Below are positions 49,346-60,640 of a DNA stretch of 64,000 nucleotides, piece by piece. The notes under the pieces were generated by a model. The model was not told where the DNA came from, did not search any database, and worked only from the letters and a program-made list of their open reading frames with translations. Numbering within the stretch: position 1 is the first letter of the stretch; every line of letters starts with the position of its first letter. Both the position numbers and the translations under genes were made by a program. Source of the stretch: Isoetes taiwanensis (lineage: Eukaryota > Streptophyta > Lycopodiopsida > Isoetales > Isoetaceae); the NCBI GenBank assembly GCA_021234155.1, contig JAJEKV010000010.1, positions 11,084,511 through 11,148,510 on the forward strand, in the 5' to 3' direction.

Positions 49346-50820
49346 TCACAAATGCCTTGACTCATCTAGGCAACCACATTTTGCATACATATCAACAAGT
49401 GCATTTCCAACAACATCAGAGTCAAGTCCATGTTTTAAGATCTGGTCATGCATAAGTCTACCATTCCCTGTAGCTCCTAAACTACCAAACACTTTTAAGA
49501 TGATTGAAAATGTGAAGTTATCTGGCTCTATGCCCTCTAATTGCATTTTCTCAAAGCAGTCAAAAGCCAAAAGACTATCATTCTGTGCGTATCCTGCAAT
49601 GATTACATCCCAGGACAGCACATCTCGACTCCACAAGTTGTCAAACACTTTACAGGACTGTTCTGAACTATTGCACTTGGCATACATGTCAACAAGAGTG
49701 TTTCCCACAATGGTATCTGCTTAAAGCCCAAGGCTAATAAGACTACCATGAATAAGTCTGCCTTGCTGAATTGCTTTACTCTTGATACATGCTTTCAAGA
49801 TACTTGGAAATGTAACTTTATCTCGCTTTATGCCCTCTTCTTGCATCCCATGAAATGATTCCAGGGCAAGAACCCCTTCGTCGTGCTATACATAACCTGT
49901 AATAACTGTATCACAAGCTACAACGTCCTTAACAGTCATGTTTCTGAATACTTTGTGTGATTCCCGCAAACTGCCACATTTTGCATACATATCAACAAGG
50001 GTACTTTCCAGAGGCGCATCAGATATAAGTCTGCCTTGTTCAATGCATTCAATATGACCACATGCTTTTAATGTGCTTAGAAATATAACTTTGTCTGCCC
50101 TAACGCCATCCTTTTGCATCTTCTGAAAACAATCTAGGGCAAGAGAATCTCCGCCATATTCTGCACACCCTGAAATCATGGCCCCCAAAGATACCACATT
50201 CGTGAGTTTGTAAACCTTCCAAGACATCACGTGATTCTTCTAAGCTTCTGCATTTTGCGTACATATTGATAAGGGTGCTTCCAATGGCAACATCAAAATC
50301 AATTCCACTTCCAAGAACCTGATGATGGATTTCCCTTCCTTGTTGGAGAGCACCTATCATGCCACATCCTTTAAGAATAGCAAGATAAACACATTTATCG
50401 GCTTTTGATGCCCGAAAGTTGCATTTTGCTATATAGAAGAAGGGCATCGCACCACTCCCAAGATTAGCATGAGCTGAGATAATTGCACTCCATGAGTACA
50501 CACTTGGGTGCAAAATTTTATAAAATGCTTGATTAGCTTCATCCAAACATCCACAGAAGCAAATAGATCGAATAAGGTGGTTGCCCGTAATTTCAACGAG
50601 AATCAATTTTGGCAAAGACCATAAGGGACCGCACTTGCTTGCCTCTATCCCGGTCCTTATTTCTCGCTACACTTGCTAAAGAAGGCGTAATGCATTGTCT
50701 CGGGATATGGGGACATGCTCCAGCTCCAAAAGCTCAAGTGCTCCATCTAAACGTCCTGTCTTGCATAGACTGCTCAGGTAGTCCAAAACCCTGTACAGGA
50801 GGAGCAACGACAATATGGGC
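49346..50820 (-). pseudogene. PLS-type PPR pseudogene with stops and a frameshift
   Basis: Read from 50820 downward, it carries an N-terminal motif (LDYLSSLCKTGRLDGALELL), two stops near 50677-50667, then GNHLIRSICFCGCLDEANQA, VYSWSAIISAHANLG, INMYAKCRSLEESRDV, a frameshift near 50220, GAMISGCAEYGGDSLALDCF, VDMYAKCGSLRESHKVF, a stop at 49886-49888, another near 49721, GNTLVDMYAKCNSSEQSCKV, LSWDVIIAGYAQND, and a last GNALVDMYAKCGCLDESRHL before a stop at 49346. At least six PPR repeats are visible, with no E or DYW domain. Intact relatives act on organellar transcripts. This copy cannot be translated through. Confidence 0.9.
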
Positions 50821-51045
50821 CAACGTTCAGATGAAAATAGAGTGAAAACATATACCTGGGGGAGGAAGCAGAAGCGAGGGCCTTTTCTATGTGCCCTGCT
50901 AGCATTATTTATCCCATTCTTGCGTCTTAGGAATTAAACATGGAATTAAACCAGCCTCATTTCAAATTTTGGGACAGATTTTGAGAAGGAAAACTAATGG
51001 GATCTTTAACAAAGAGATCAGTCAACTGCTTTTAATCTCTAACTA
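50821..51045. other. Spacer between PPR pseudogene and pyrimidine-rich element
   Basis: Nothing recognised beyond the 5' flank of the PPR pseudogene. Confidence 0.4.
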
Positions 51046-51056
51046 ATGCCACGGTC

Positions 51057-51186
51057 TAGAACCGACATTCCTTGGATGGGGACGTCCCTTTGTCACTCAT
51101 CCTATTTATTCAGCCTCTCTTCATTGTTCTATCATCGGCGTTCTCTTGAGCTAGTTTTCTCCTTCTTCTCTATCCTATCAGTTTCC
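51057..51186 (+). repeat. 130-bp direct repeat, left copy
   Basis: Nearly identical to 57508-57637; differences include TTTATT/TCTATT and TTGAGC/TTTAGC. Confidence 0.95.
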
Positions 51187-53357
51187 TATATGGACACCTC
51201 ATACTACCGATTTCTAGATGTTCTCTGTTTGTTCAGCCTTGCTGGATGATTGATTTCTTGTAGATGGTTGATTTCTCCTCCGATGGGAATTTGGCGGTCG
51301 TGGTTTATGATTCTCTGTTTATTCTAGATTGTTCTAGCTTAGTTAATCATGTTCGTTACAGCTGGTTGATCTCTCCTCCGATTGGGTTTTAGGGGTCGTT
51401 GTTTTCGAGAGATCTAGTTGTTTTTGGCCTTTTAACTTTGCTATAGGGTTTCTTTCTGTTTCTTGCTTCTTCTATTTGCAGGAAATCGTGGAAGGCGGCG
51501 AACATTTAGTTCCAGTGCAGTGATTAGGATTCTGGTCGGCCGTTGCAACGGATGTCTTTAACGACTAAGCAGCTCAATTCATTTGGTAACGATCTGTTCG
51601 TGCCAATTTATTATATTTCTTTGTGTTCTTTTTTTTCCAGATGGGGCTCCCTTTCGGCATGTTCATAGCTTTGATGCAGATTGAATAAGAAGCTATAACA
51701 TCGACACAATAGTCTGCAGTGGCTAAGAAGCTGGGGTTTTTCTGGAAATTTCCTGGCGGGATCTGCTGCCTCCGCAAATCTTGTCTCTCCACTGCACATG
51801 CCATAGATCTCAAAGTGGCTTCTAAATTTTCTGGGTGCTTCTCGGTGCCCCTCTGTATTCTTGAAGTCGTCGAATCAACTTCTGGAGTTCCGGTGAGTTT
51901 TTGAGCAATGAAGGAGGTATTTCTCTTTTGGGTCCTGAGATTTTTTGCAGGTTTAGACCATGATTGATCACTACAAGGTTCTTTTCTTCTTGGTTATATC
52001 TATTTCATCTAGTTTTTTCTGCTTGACTTAACTTCCGTCTGCATCCCTTTTGTGCTTGATTCCAGCCTGCTTTATTTCTGGATTGCAATCTGTATGTAAA
52101 AGTCCTATTTCATTTTCGACTTGGCCCAGACCTTACCAGAGTACCTTTTGTTCTTCAATCATTTTTCTGTGACAGATTAGCTGCTCTTGATCTTGATCTG
52201 GTATGCCAGCTTCAAATTCCGTATGTTCCTTGAGATTAAGAAGCTTCTTACTTAGGTGCTTCAATTACTTGTGTGCTTATGTAAGCAAGGGATCCAGCGG
52301 CGACGACCATAGCTGCTTCTTGTTTTGCCGTTGCAGTGATAAGTAGGGCTTTGCGCAGAGCTACTTACTGCTTTAGTCTGTGACAGGGAATTTATGACGG
52401 ATATATAAAATTCCAAATAACAATAATTCATGTCTAGTTTGTTGGTCGTTTGGTTGGCTCCATCGTTTCTTGTGGTGGGTGCCAGGGTTCGAATCCTTCC
52501 TGCTTCAAACCACGCTTTAAATTTTTCATAAGGTGAGCTTTTATGTTTTAAATTCTAATATTCCTCATCGTTTGGTTGGTCGCCTTTTGTGGTGGATGCC
52601 AGGGCCATAGGTTTCTCCTTGTTCGGTGTGCTAGGAGATTCTGGGTGCCTTCATAAGGATGCCCAAATGTGATTGATCGTAGTGGGCTGCAAGGTTATGG
52701 TTCGGAAATACTTCTTTAGTGATGGCATGCATCTCTCTTCTTCGTTGGACTCACGATAGTGGAGGTAATGGTCCTTTGTTATCTTCCAGATTTGCTCCCA
52801 TTCTAGGTTGGTTCGATCTTGCACGGTTGCTTGTGGTACTCATTACATCATGCCATTATGCGTTGGACGTTTTTGATGCATGTTATAGTTGATGCATTGC
52901 CTTCATGACTCGTTGCATCAATTATGGTTGCATCGATTTGGTCCATTCCCACCATTCTATACATTTGATCATTTTTTCGGCGTGTCAAATTGCTGCATTT
53001 TCTATCTATTGGGGGATATCATTGATTAGGTGGATATTTAGTCTTGGCTTTGCCCTCATAGATTATTTTCTTTATTTATTATTTTTCTCAATGGTTGGTC
53101 CTTTCTCTGTTCTTGGGCTTTTGTTTTAGTCTTATATAGTTCTCAGATAATTTTCAATGTTTTGCTTTCGATGCCCTTCGGCTGTACTCTCTTCTCACTT
53201 CTATGTGCCTAAACATTATCTTTTGTAGATCATAGCATGTCTTGTTCCTGTCATTTTCTCTCTTTGATTGTCTGATTGCGTTTTTCTCTATCATAATTCC
53301 CTAGTCTTTTTTATCTAATTGCTCGTAGTCCTCCATTAGCCTGTCTCTTTGCTTTGT

Positions 53358-53505
53358 TAGTATTATTTATCATGTTTCCTTTGGTTCCGTTCATCTCCCT
53401 GGTCATTACTTGCTCCTTTTTTCTCGTTTGCTAGTATTATTTGTCATGTTTACTTTGCTTCCATTCATCTCCCTGGTCATTACATGCTCCTTTTTTCTCA
53501 ACTAC
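53358..53505 (+). repeat. 74-bp tandem duplication in the pyrimidine-rich element
   Basis: TAGTATTATTTATCATGTTT...CTCCTTTTTTCTC recurs with a 74-bp period (starts at 53358 and 53432). Confidence 0.85.
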
Positions 53506-56500
53506 TTCTTTCTACTACTTTGCTCCGTCTAATTCGTTTTTTCTCTATTACACCATACTGGGTAACTCTTACTTCATATCTCATTTTTACGATTTTACAC
53601 AATGTGCTCTTATTATTCATTGTTCTTACCATATTCAAAAAATATGTGCTTGCATTTTTGCCATGTTGTCTTTTTGCCGTCCCCAGTGATATATCTTGTT
53701 TTATATTGACATGGCCAAAGTTATGTGCTTGTGCCCCTAATTTTGCACTAGGATCTTATTTAGTTAAAACCTTGGTGCTAACTCCTTTCGTCCTTTGATC
53801 CCCTGTGCTGCATACTTCAGTTTAGTCGTTTGATTCACATTCAGTTGCTTATGCCATTTGCCCATTTGCTCCATGTTTGTATTTTGTTCCATTGGTGTCA
53901 TTGCTCTGGTGGCTTTGGGCTTAGTTGAGTAGAGTTGTGCCCAGTTGTCCTTTCGTCCGGGTTGTTCTATAGTTCCATTGATGTCATTGTTTTAGTTGCT
54001 ACATATTCTTATCAATTTTCTTTGTCACATTAGTCCTATATTCTTATCATTTCTCCTCGTTACATTGGTCCCATTGGTCCGGTATTCTTATCGTTGTTTC
54101 TTCGTTATATTGGCCCTATCTATTTTTTGATTCATTAGTTTCAATTTTTAATCAATAGCCTCCTGCTCTTTAGTTCCATTTTAGTTCAAGTGCTATTTAC
54201 AAGTTGTTGTCATTCTTTGACTTTGTTTGGTGCTTTATTCGCATACCTAGGCCCATCTAGGTTCGCTCTTTTATATGCTCATTACATATTTGCATGGGTT
54301 GTTCATGGTACCCACTTTTCATGCATTTGATTCGATGCATGTATCTGATATTGAATGTTTTTCATCGAGTTTCTCCATAATGTCGCACATTTCTATATGC
54401 TTCTTATTCTAGACCATGCTTGTGCTTTGTTTTGTCATACGCATAGGTACATCCTTTCCATCCATTCTTTAGGTAAGTGCACACTCCTTTCTCGATTAGT
54501 TTTGGATTTCTCTCGTTGATGTCTTTGGGGGCGTAGATTTTCTCTCTATCAAATTTTCTCAGATTTTTCATGGATGCCTTTGAGTGCCTTTTAGGCATCT
54601 GCAGTGGGTGACCTTGGTTGCTTTGAATTCCTATTTTTTCATTCTCCTCAATAGGTTCACGTCGTATTTCTATAGATATCTCATAGGATGTCTTGCCTTC
54701 ATATCAGTTTTATGGTATTGCCTTTTTATTGACTTGGATTTTCTCATTTGCACACAATTTTTTCCCTCTTGAGTGGCTTAGTGACAGGCTTTATGCTCCC
54801 TGTAACATATACGTATCTATCTATCTATCTATTTATCTATCTTTCCTGATTTTGTTCGGAGGTGCTCTTGCACAGGTTGCTTGTGGTACTCGCTTTCCTT
54901 GGTTCCCTTTTTTGTGCTATTTGCTGCTGATGTGGAACAAGAAGACCTACAAGGATTTTAAGTCCTTTGCCAAGCCAGCCTTCTGTAGTTCTCGAGCAAC
55001 TTAGCTGACTACAGCACGGGTGAACCTATAGCTATAGCCAAACCTTGTTTCTCTTCTATTCTATTTCTATTATGTACAAATCGTGCACAAAAGCAATGCA
55101 ATCCTTTGTGCATGTCCTCTCTCTCTCTCCATGTCTCCCGAAATCTTTCAGTACATATGGCGTAAGACGATTTCACATATCGAGGTCGGGATGGGATCGG
55201 GTGTTTTCACGTCTTACCGGCTGCTTGCTGTGTTCAGTGACTTACTTGATTATGGTCATGTACATAGCAATTCTTCGATATTGCATACATTTAATTCTTT
55301 CTTCAAATTGCACTATTTGGTATGTTTGATCTGGGGTTGCTCATCGTTTCTATTATATCTATTTTCAAGTACTTTATGCCTTTATTTCGTTCATTCCATT
55401 TTGTCGGGAGATTTATTCGTTTCTAGGTGTGCTCTTTGCTCCCTTTAACTGTTTCTATGTTCTTGGCTTTCACCCTTTGTTATCTCCGTTTTTAGATCCA
55501 TTGTGCTCGCTCTATCAGCCTCATCTGTGCATCATGTTTCATTTTGTTCCATTGACACTTGTAGGCTCATTTCTTATTTTCTTTATACCATATTTTCAAT
55601 TGTCCCCCTTTCTTGGCTTTGCATTACTCATGCCGTCCTTCTTTCACGGTAGCTCTTAAGGGCAGTTTATAGTTCTTCTATCACGATTTTTTCTTTGGTG
55701 ATTGCTTGTGACGGCATTATGGTGATGCGTTTTTTGTTGGCCTATTCAACACGGTGTCTTTACTTGGCTTCTTTTTGCTCTATGTCAATTTTTATGCATT
55801 CGCATGGGTTCATCTATTTTAGTGCATCTGATCCCTTGGTTCATAAGATATTGGTGTAGATAAAGAATCATCTTGCATGTTGCATCTTTGCTAGTTTTCC
55901 TTTGGTGCTTTCCTTCTCGTTGTAAAGCTTTTATTACATAGTTCTTCTCCACCATTGTTCTTTCCAAATTTTTGAGTTGTCTCTACTTGTCATAGTTTAT
56001 TTTATCTATCTTATTGGCATTGGAATCTTTGTGGGTGTTTGTTTGCGTTGGGACCTTTGACTTTATTTTCCAGTTGAAGACACATATTTAGGTCATCCTG
56101 ATTGAGCCATTCATTTATAGCGTCACCTATCCGGTTGTTTGTCATGTTATTCCTAGTTCTCTATCTTTCGCTTTAGTCATCCTATTTGCAGTTGCATTCG
56201 CCCTTTTTGGGAACCCCTTTTTTGCTTCGATACTCTTGCCTTTGTGCTCTTGCTCCCTATATGTGTAGTTTTGGATACTATTAATTTTCCACCTATTGGA
56301 TTAATTTTCTACCTATTGGTCCGTCCCGTTTGGTGCCATGTTAGTCATGTTTTTCTGGTCTCTAGCTCATTTTTTGTTCACTCTCTGTTTGGCAATTTTG
56401 TTGACTTCTTGTCGTCAGTTATCGTTTAATCACTTTTAGTTTTGGTGTTGCTGGGCTCTTTTCTCCACTCCACTTCTTTGCCATGTCTATTCTATCTTCT

Positions 56501-57445
56501 GACTTGGTCTATTGTGGTTTGTTCCGCTCCAGTTGCTATACGCTGCTCGTTATCTTGGTGGCTCCATTTGATGTCACTTCTCTATTCGGTTGTATTTGCA
56601 TTGTTTCCTTCATTAAGTTCCTTTGGCTTGTGTTCCGTTTAACTTTGTTGACGTTATAGCTCCTTTAGTGGCTTCAGTTTCTTCTTTGGTTTTTGTTTTC
56701 TTGCTCCTTTTTCTATTTGCCAATTAGGTTAGTTCATTTCACTGTCTGTGTTAGTGTAGTAGTTACTGGTATGTTCTTGAGAACTTTAATTTGTTGGGGT
56801 CGTCATGTTCGTGGTTTTGTATGCTGCTATCCCATAGGTTCTTTACCCCATCTCAAGTTCTTTTTCTATCTCCCACTGCATTGTTCCATTGTGTCCCTTC
56901 ATTTTAGGCATCCCATTGTTCGGATTTTAGCTTACTTGCTCATTCTATTTCTTCATTGCTCCATTTGTTCCGTTTTCTCTTTATCCCCTTTTTTGCTCCA
57001 TTTTCTTGGTTTCCTCTTCCTTCCATTTACTCGGGCTGCTTTGGTTCCTCTTTTGTTCTCGATAAGCCATCTCCTCTGGTACTTTGGTAACCCTTGCTTG
57101 CCCCTTCTGCTTCATGTGTCCCTATACTCTTCTCGTTGTCTCATTATCCTCTTTTATCTCTGTTATCTCATATATTCCTTGATCCTTTGTATTCTAGCCA
57201 TTCTATTTGTCGTTTCCTCCATTTATTTGTTCCTTCCTTTCTCCTCATGTCAACCTAGTTGCTCTATTTTTCTTAGTTTCCTCTTCCTTCGTTTTACTCT
57301 GATTGCTATCAGCCTTATCTATGCATTCTTTTCTAGTAACCTTGTAGACTCGTTTCTCCCTTTCTTTATACTATTTTTCTCTTTAGCTTCTCTTCCTTTT
57401 CAGTTTCCATGCTGAGTAGTTTTTTGAGTTTGTTCCTCTTCTATC

Positions 57446-57483
57446 GGCCAGTATATGCCTATCATAGGACCCATCCTAGGAAT
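57446..57483 (+). repeat. 38-bp direct repeat, first copy
   Basis: GGCCAGTATATGCCTATCAT... to CCTAGGAAT, identical to 58419-58456. Confidence 0.95.
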
Positions 57484-57522
57484 GCCACGGTTCTATTGCG
57501 ACAGCAATAGAACCGACATTCC
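57479..57522. repeat. Hairpin at the junction of the two element copies
   Basis: GGAATGCCACGGTTCTATTG, a short loop, then CAATAGAACCGACATTCC: an inverted repeat with a small internal mismatch. At the left end of copy 1 the related sequence is ATGCCACGGTCTAGAACCGACAT, in which the loop and inner stem are missing. Confidence 0.85.
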
Positions 57523-57637
57523 TTGGATGGGGACGTCCCTTTGTCACTCATCCTATCTATTCAGCCTCTCTTCATTGTTCTATCATCGGCGTTCTCTTTA
57601 GCTAGTTTTCTCCTTCTTCTCTATCCTATCAGTTTCC
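57508..57637 (+). repeat. 130-bp direct repeat, right copy
   Basis: Second copy of the sequence at 51057-51186, 6.45 kb away. Confidence 0.95.
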
Positions 57638-57723
57638 CTCACCCTCCCTCCCTTGATGGTTTTTTCATTTGATCGTATTCGTTATTTCTTTTTCTATGTC
57701 CTTTACATTTGCATTCTTTATTC

Positions 57724-58046
57724 CCTCAGCGTGGCTTTGTAGCCTCTGAGGCGTACTTATTGGTTTACTCTTTCTCGGCATGGCACTAGTATTTTATTTA
57801 TTCATTCATGTTTTCTCTCAGTCTGGCATTGTAGCCTCTGAGTCAATATTTATTATTCATATTTTCTCTCGGCGTGGCGCTGTTGCCTCCGAGATCATAT
57901 TTATTGTTTTTTCTCGACGTGGCGCTGTAGCCTCCGAGGCAGCACTAATCGGTTGTTTTTTTTTTTCCCGCGATGGTCATTCCGTGGATGGTTCCTGATT
58001 GGTCGGCTGTTGTTTTCTTTCTCGGCGTGGCCCTGGAGCCTCCGAG
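57724..58046 (+). repeat. Five copies of a 26-bp hairpin motif
   Basis: Copies at 57724-57751, 57817-57842, 57868-57893, 57913-57938 and 58021-58046, each beginning CTCGGCGTGG and ending GCCTCCGAG or a close variant, so the ends pair (CTCGG/CCGAG). The changes in the outer arms are partly compensatory: CTCAG pairs with CTGAG in the first two copies. A partial copy lies at 57774. Confidence 0.88.
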
Positions 58047-58418
58047 TCTTCTGGCCTATGGCATCTAACTCATTGACGGGTTATTTTTCTTTCAGCCTTG
58101 ATTCTGCAGGATTATTTAAGGTTTTGTGGTTGCCATAGTGCATGGGGTCGTGCTTCAACTATTTGCTTGGGTTTCCTCAAAAATCTAGGAGGGCGTGGTT
58201 CTTCGTCCCGTGGAGGAGCCCTCACCGAGTCTTCTCATCTTTGCATCGACCAAGTGGCGGAGAAAACCATCTTTTATGTTGTATTCTTCAGTTTCATCAT
58301 GCTCTCGATGATTGTCTAGTTTCGGAGTATTTAAAGTGCATATTTTTTCAAATCCCTAGTGAGGGATCTATTTTGTACTCAATATTTTACAAAGCTCAAT
58401 GAGAACACCACTTCACTT

Positions 58419-58456
58419 GGCCAGTATATGCCTATCATAGGACCCATCCTAGGAAT
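58419..58456 (+). repeat. 38-bp direct repeat, second copy
   Basis: Identical to 57446-57483; marks the right end of the short element copy. Confidence 0.95.
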
Positions 58457-59069
58457 AGAAATTACTGAGGTGTCTACTTAATCAAGGCCAAAAATAATTT
58501 CTGATATCAAAAGTTATTTATTGCAGGCCAAGCTTTCCCATTTTTTCTGGCATCTTCTGCACTGACCATTTGCGTCTATGGGCTGCAGGTCCTGCTTTAT
58601 TTTATTAGAGGTCGTATTCTTGTGTAACTTCCTTTCCTGTTCTGGGTATATCACACAGGCATAAAAGTTTTCGCCATTGCTTAAGAGGCACATAAAACTG
58701 CTCGTAATCATGTTTTGTACATCATATTGATCACATTCACATGTTCATAAGACTTATAAATAATAGCACCATCCCGCATGCTCATTTGTATGGATATAAC
58801 CACCCTTTTCTTTCTTCTCACCAGATAAAATCCAAATCAAGTCCCTATGGATCTCAGTTCAAACGCCCAGACTAAAGAGGATACACTATACCCTTTTGAC
58901 ATCATTTGGAAGCAAAGACCAGTAATGCAAAGTAGTAACTTGTTGTTTACAAAATATAATCCAAGATAAAATAGCCGATGAATGCAATTTAAAGATTACA
59001 CACTTCATGCAAAAAAGCTACACGCTGAATTGAAATGAACATAAAAAGCATAACAAATATTACACTTAC
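58457..59069. other. No gene recognised; flank of mitochondrial carrier exon
   Basis: AT-rich single-copy sequence. The segment adjoining 59069 is the intron that follows the GTAAGT donor of the carrier exon. Confidence 0.4.
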
Positions 59070-59262
59070 TGCTATGCCTGAAAGTCCACCACTGCAAACT
59101 CCAATCATGCCTTCTACAACAAATTGAGGAACTGCATTCCATGTTCCTCTCTGGTATTCTTGTCCTCCTGTACTTAAAATAGACTTCAAGTAGTTCCGTG
59201 TAACCTCATATGTGGTGAAAAAGCAAGCATTTCCAATAGACTCCCTAAATTCCAATAGACTC
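59070..59262 (-). CDS. Mitochondrial carrier family exon (partial gene)
   Basis: The frame reads ESIGNACFFTTYEVTRNYLK, then a linker, then VVEGMIGVCSGGLSGIA up to a GTAAGT donor (59069-59063). GNAxFFxxYE and GGLSGIA are typical of successive repeats of the mitochondrial carrier family (six-helix inner-membrane solute exchangers), and the donor sits where the next exon would continue the odd-numbered helix. The 5' edge is uncertain because TCCAATAGACTCCCTAAAT is duplicated in tandem (59232-59250 and 59251-59269), repeating a possible TTTAG acceptor. No other exon of the gene was found within the window, so this may be a fragment moved by a transposon. The substrate cannot be inferred. Confidence 0.65.
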
Positions 59263-59273
59263 CCTAAATACTA

Positions 59274-59708
59274 TTGCCATCCACCCGCAAAATACTCCCC
59301 TCATCTAGATATGATAATCCTGGGGATAAGAAATGGCGGATAGTGGTTCATTCACAACCAACTTCTCGAAGAGGTATTGCCCTGCCTGTCCTCAATGATA
59401 CTAATTGTGACACACAAGGATCGTCAACTGATAGACTCCCGCTTCCTCATGAGTTGGAGTTGATCAACCCAGTCGAAGAAATCATTGATCACGAGCATGA
59501 TTCACAATTAGAGGACCATCAAGACCTTCAGTTAAGGTCTCCAATAATGCATAGCCCAGAACATCAGATATTTGATGATTACTTTGACGAGGAGGGGCGA
59601 TAGAAAAAATCGACGGAGAGACATGAATCACGGCTCTTTTTGCAATTAGATGATGATGAAATAGAAGAGGTTGAGCGTGATTTGCTATATGACATAACTG
59701 AAGACTAA
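59274..59708 (+). other. Acidic protein-like frame, possibly the C-terminus of an element protein
   Basis: A 109-codon frame (to 59603) is Asp/Glu/His-rich towards its end (HSPEHQIFDDYFDEEG). About 30 bases later another frame gives FLQLDDDEIEEVERDLLYDI and a stop at 59708, suggesting one acidic C-terminal tail split by a frameshift. Acidic tails like this occur in plant transposase-derived proteins, but I see no diagnostic domain. Confidence 0.25.
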
Positions 59709-60062
59709 TTCAATTAGTTCTTGAAGTATGTTTAATTGTCGTTAGTTGATATTGTATTGAGATACTCTTCATACAATTGCTAATAATATGTATTGAAGAA
59801 GTTTTGAAGCATATGAGATAAATAAGATAATGCACAAGTTATGGCATATTCATAGCCTTGGTAATCTCTTTCTAGCCACATAGGATGATATGAAATGAAG
59901 ACTTTGAGAAAGTGAAAAAACTAGAGAAGCAATAATTATATTAAGGGTCGAGAGGCAAATGGCTCTTTATATAGATGGCAAGTGAGTTCTTTTTTGGTAT
60001 CTTTGCATATGAGAATATTCAAAAAAATTTAAAACCTATAGTAAAAAGCGCCGACTAGTCGT
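59709..60062. other. No feature seen
   Basis: AT-rich sequence without recognised genes. Confidence 0.4.
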
Positions 60063-60640
60063 TCTACTATATGAGTCACCATATATAACTGAACATAAAA
60101 TCCATGATAGCATCAAATCTAGAGATAGTGTACAGACAAGAGTGAGGTCACATGTTAGCACGAATAGTAGACTTCATAATACTATTGTATGAGTCAATGT
60201 AGCACCAGACATAGGGTTAGTTGTAGAGTCAGTAGTAGCATCAAGCGTAAAGTCGGTGGTAGAGACAGAATTCAAACCAAAAGAAGGAAAAAAATGCTCA
60301 GAACATTTCCTCATGCCCTCATCTCCAAAATCGCATTTGGAGAGCAGCCGTGTCTACTATATGAGTCAGTCATATATAACTGAACATAAAATCCATGATA
60401 GCATCAAATCTAGAGATAGTGTACAGACAAGAGTGAGGTCACATGTTAGCACGAATAGTAGACTTCATAATACTATTGTATGAGTCAATGTAGCACCGCA
60501 CATAGGGTTAGTTGTAGAGTCGAGAGTAGCATCAAGCGTAAAGTCGGTGGTAGAGACAGAATTCAAACCAAAAGAAGGAAAAAAAAATGCTCGAACATTT
60601 CCTCATGCCCTCATCTCCAAAATCGCATTTGGAGAGCGAA
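60063..60640 (+). repeat. 290-bp tandem duplication (two copies)
   Basis: TCTACTATATGAGTCA begins at 60063 and again at 60353, and similarity continues to GGAGAGC near 60638. Differences are single bases or 1-3 base indels (CACCAGAC/CACCGCAC, GTCAGTAG/GTCGAGAG), again at CAG/CG sites. No function seen. Confidence 0.93.

Larger units (their letters stand above)
51046..57483 (+). mobile_element. Pyrimidine-rich 6.4-kb element, copy 1
   Basis: The left end (51057-51186, TAGAACCGACATTCCTTGG...) is repeated at 57508-57637, and the right end (57446-57483, GGCCAGTATATGCC...) is repeated at 58419-58456. These repeats define two head-to-tail copies. The left ATTCCTTGGATGGG and the right-end inverse ATTCCTAGGATGGG look like short terminal inverted repeats. 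The interior is strongly C+T-rich on this strand. Its open frames, including one of 240 codons at 56693-57415, are Phe/Leu/Ser/Cys-rich by-products of that bias. Superfamily unknown, no transposase recognised. Confidence 0.55.
57481..58456 (+). mobile_element. Pyrimidine-rich element, short copy 2
   Basis: Shares the left 130 bp and right 38 bp with copy 1 but is only ~1 kb. It looks like an internally deleted derivative joined directly to copy 1, and carries the five 26-bp hairpin repeats. Confidence 0.5.

Noticed and set aside
56693-57415. 240-codon open frame, the longest in the window, hydrophobic like a membrane protein
   Set aside because: Composition (Phe, Leu, Ser, Cys) follows directly from the C+T-rich strand, and neighbouring frames look the same. 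There is no recognisable topology pattern or family.
51057-57637. 130-bp direct repeats as LTRs of a retrotransposon
   Set aside because: They do not start TG or end CA, there is no primer-binding or polypurine signal beside them, and no gag-pol coding lies between. The left copy extends into an inverted-repeat-like end instead.
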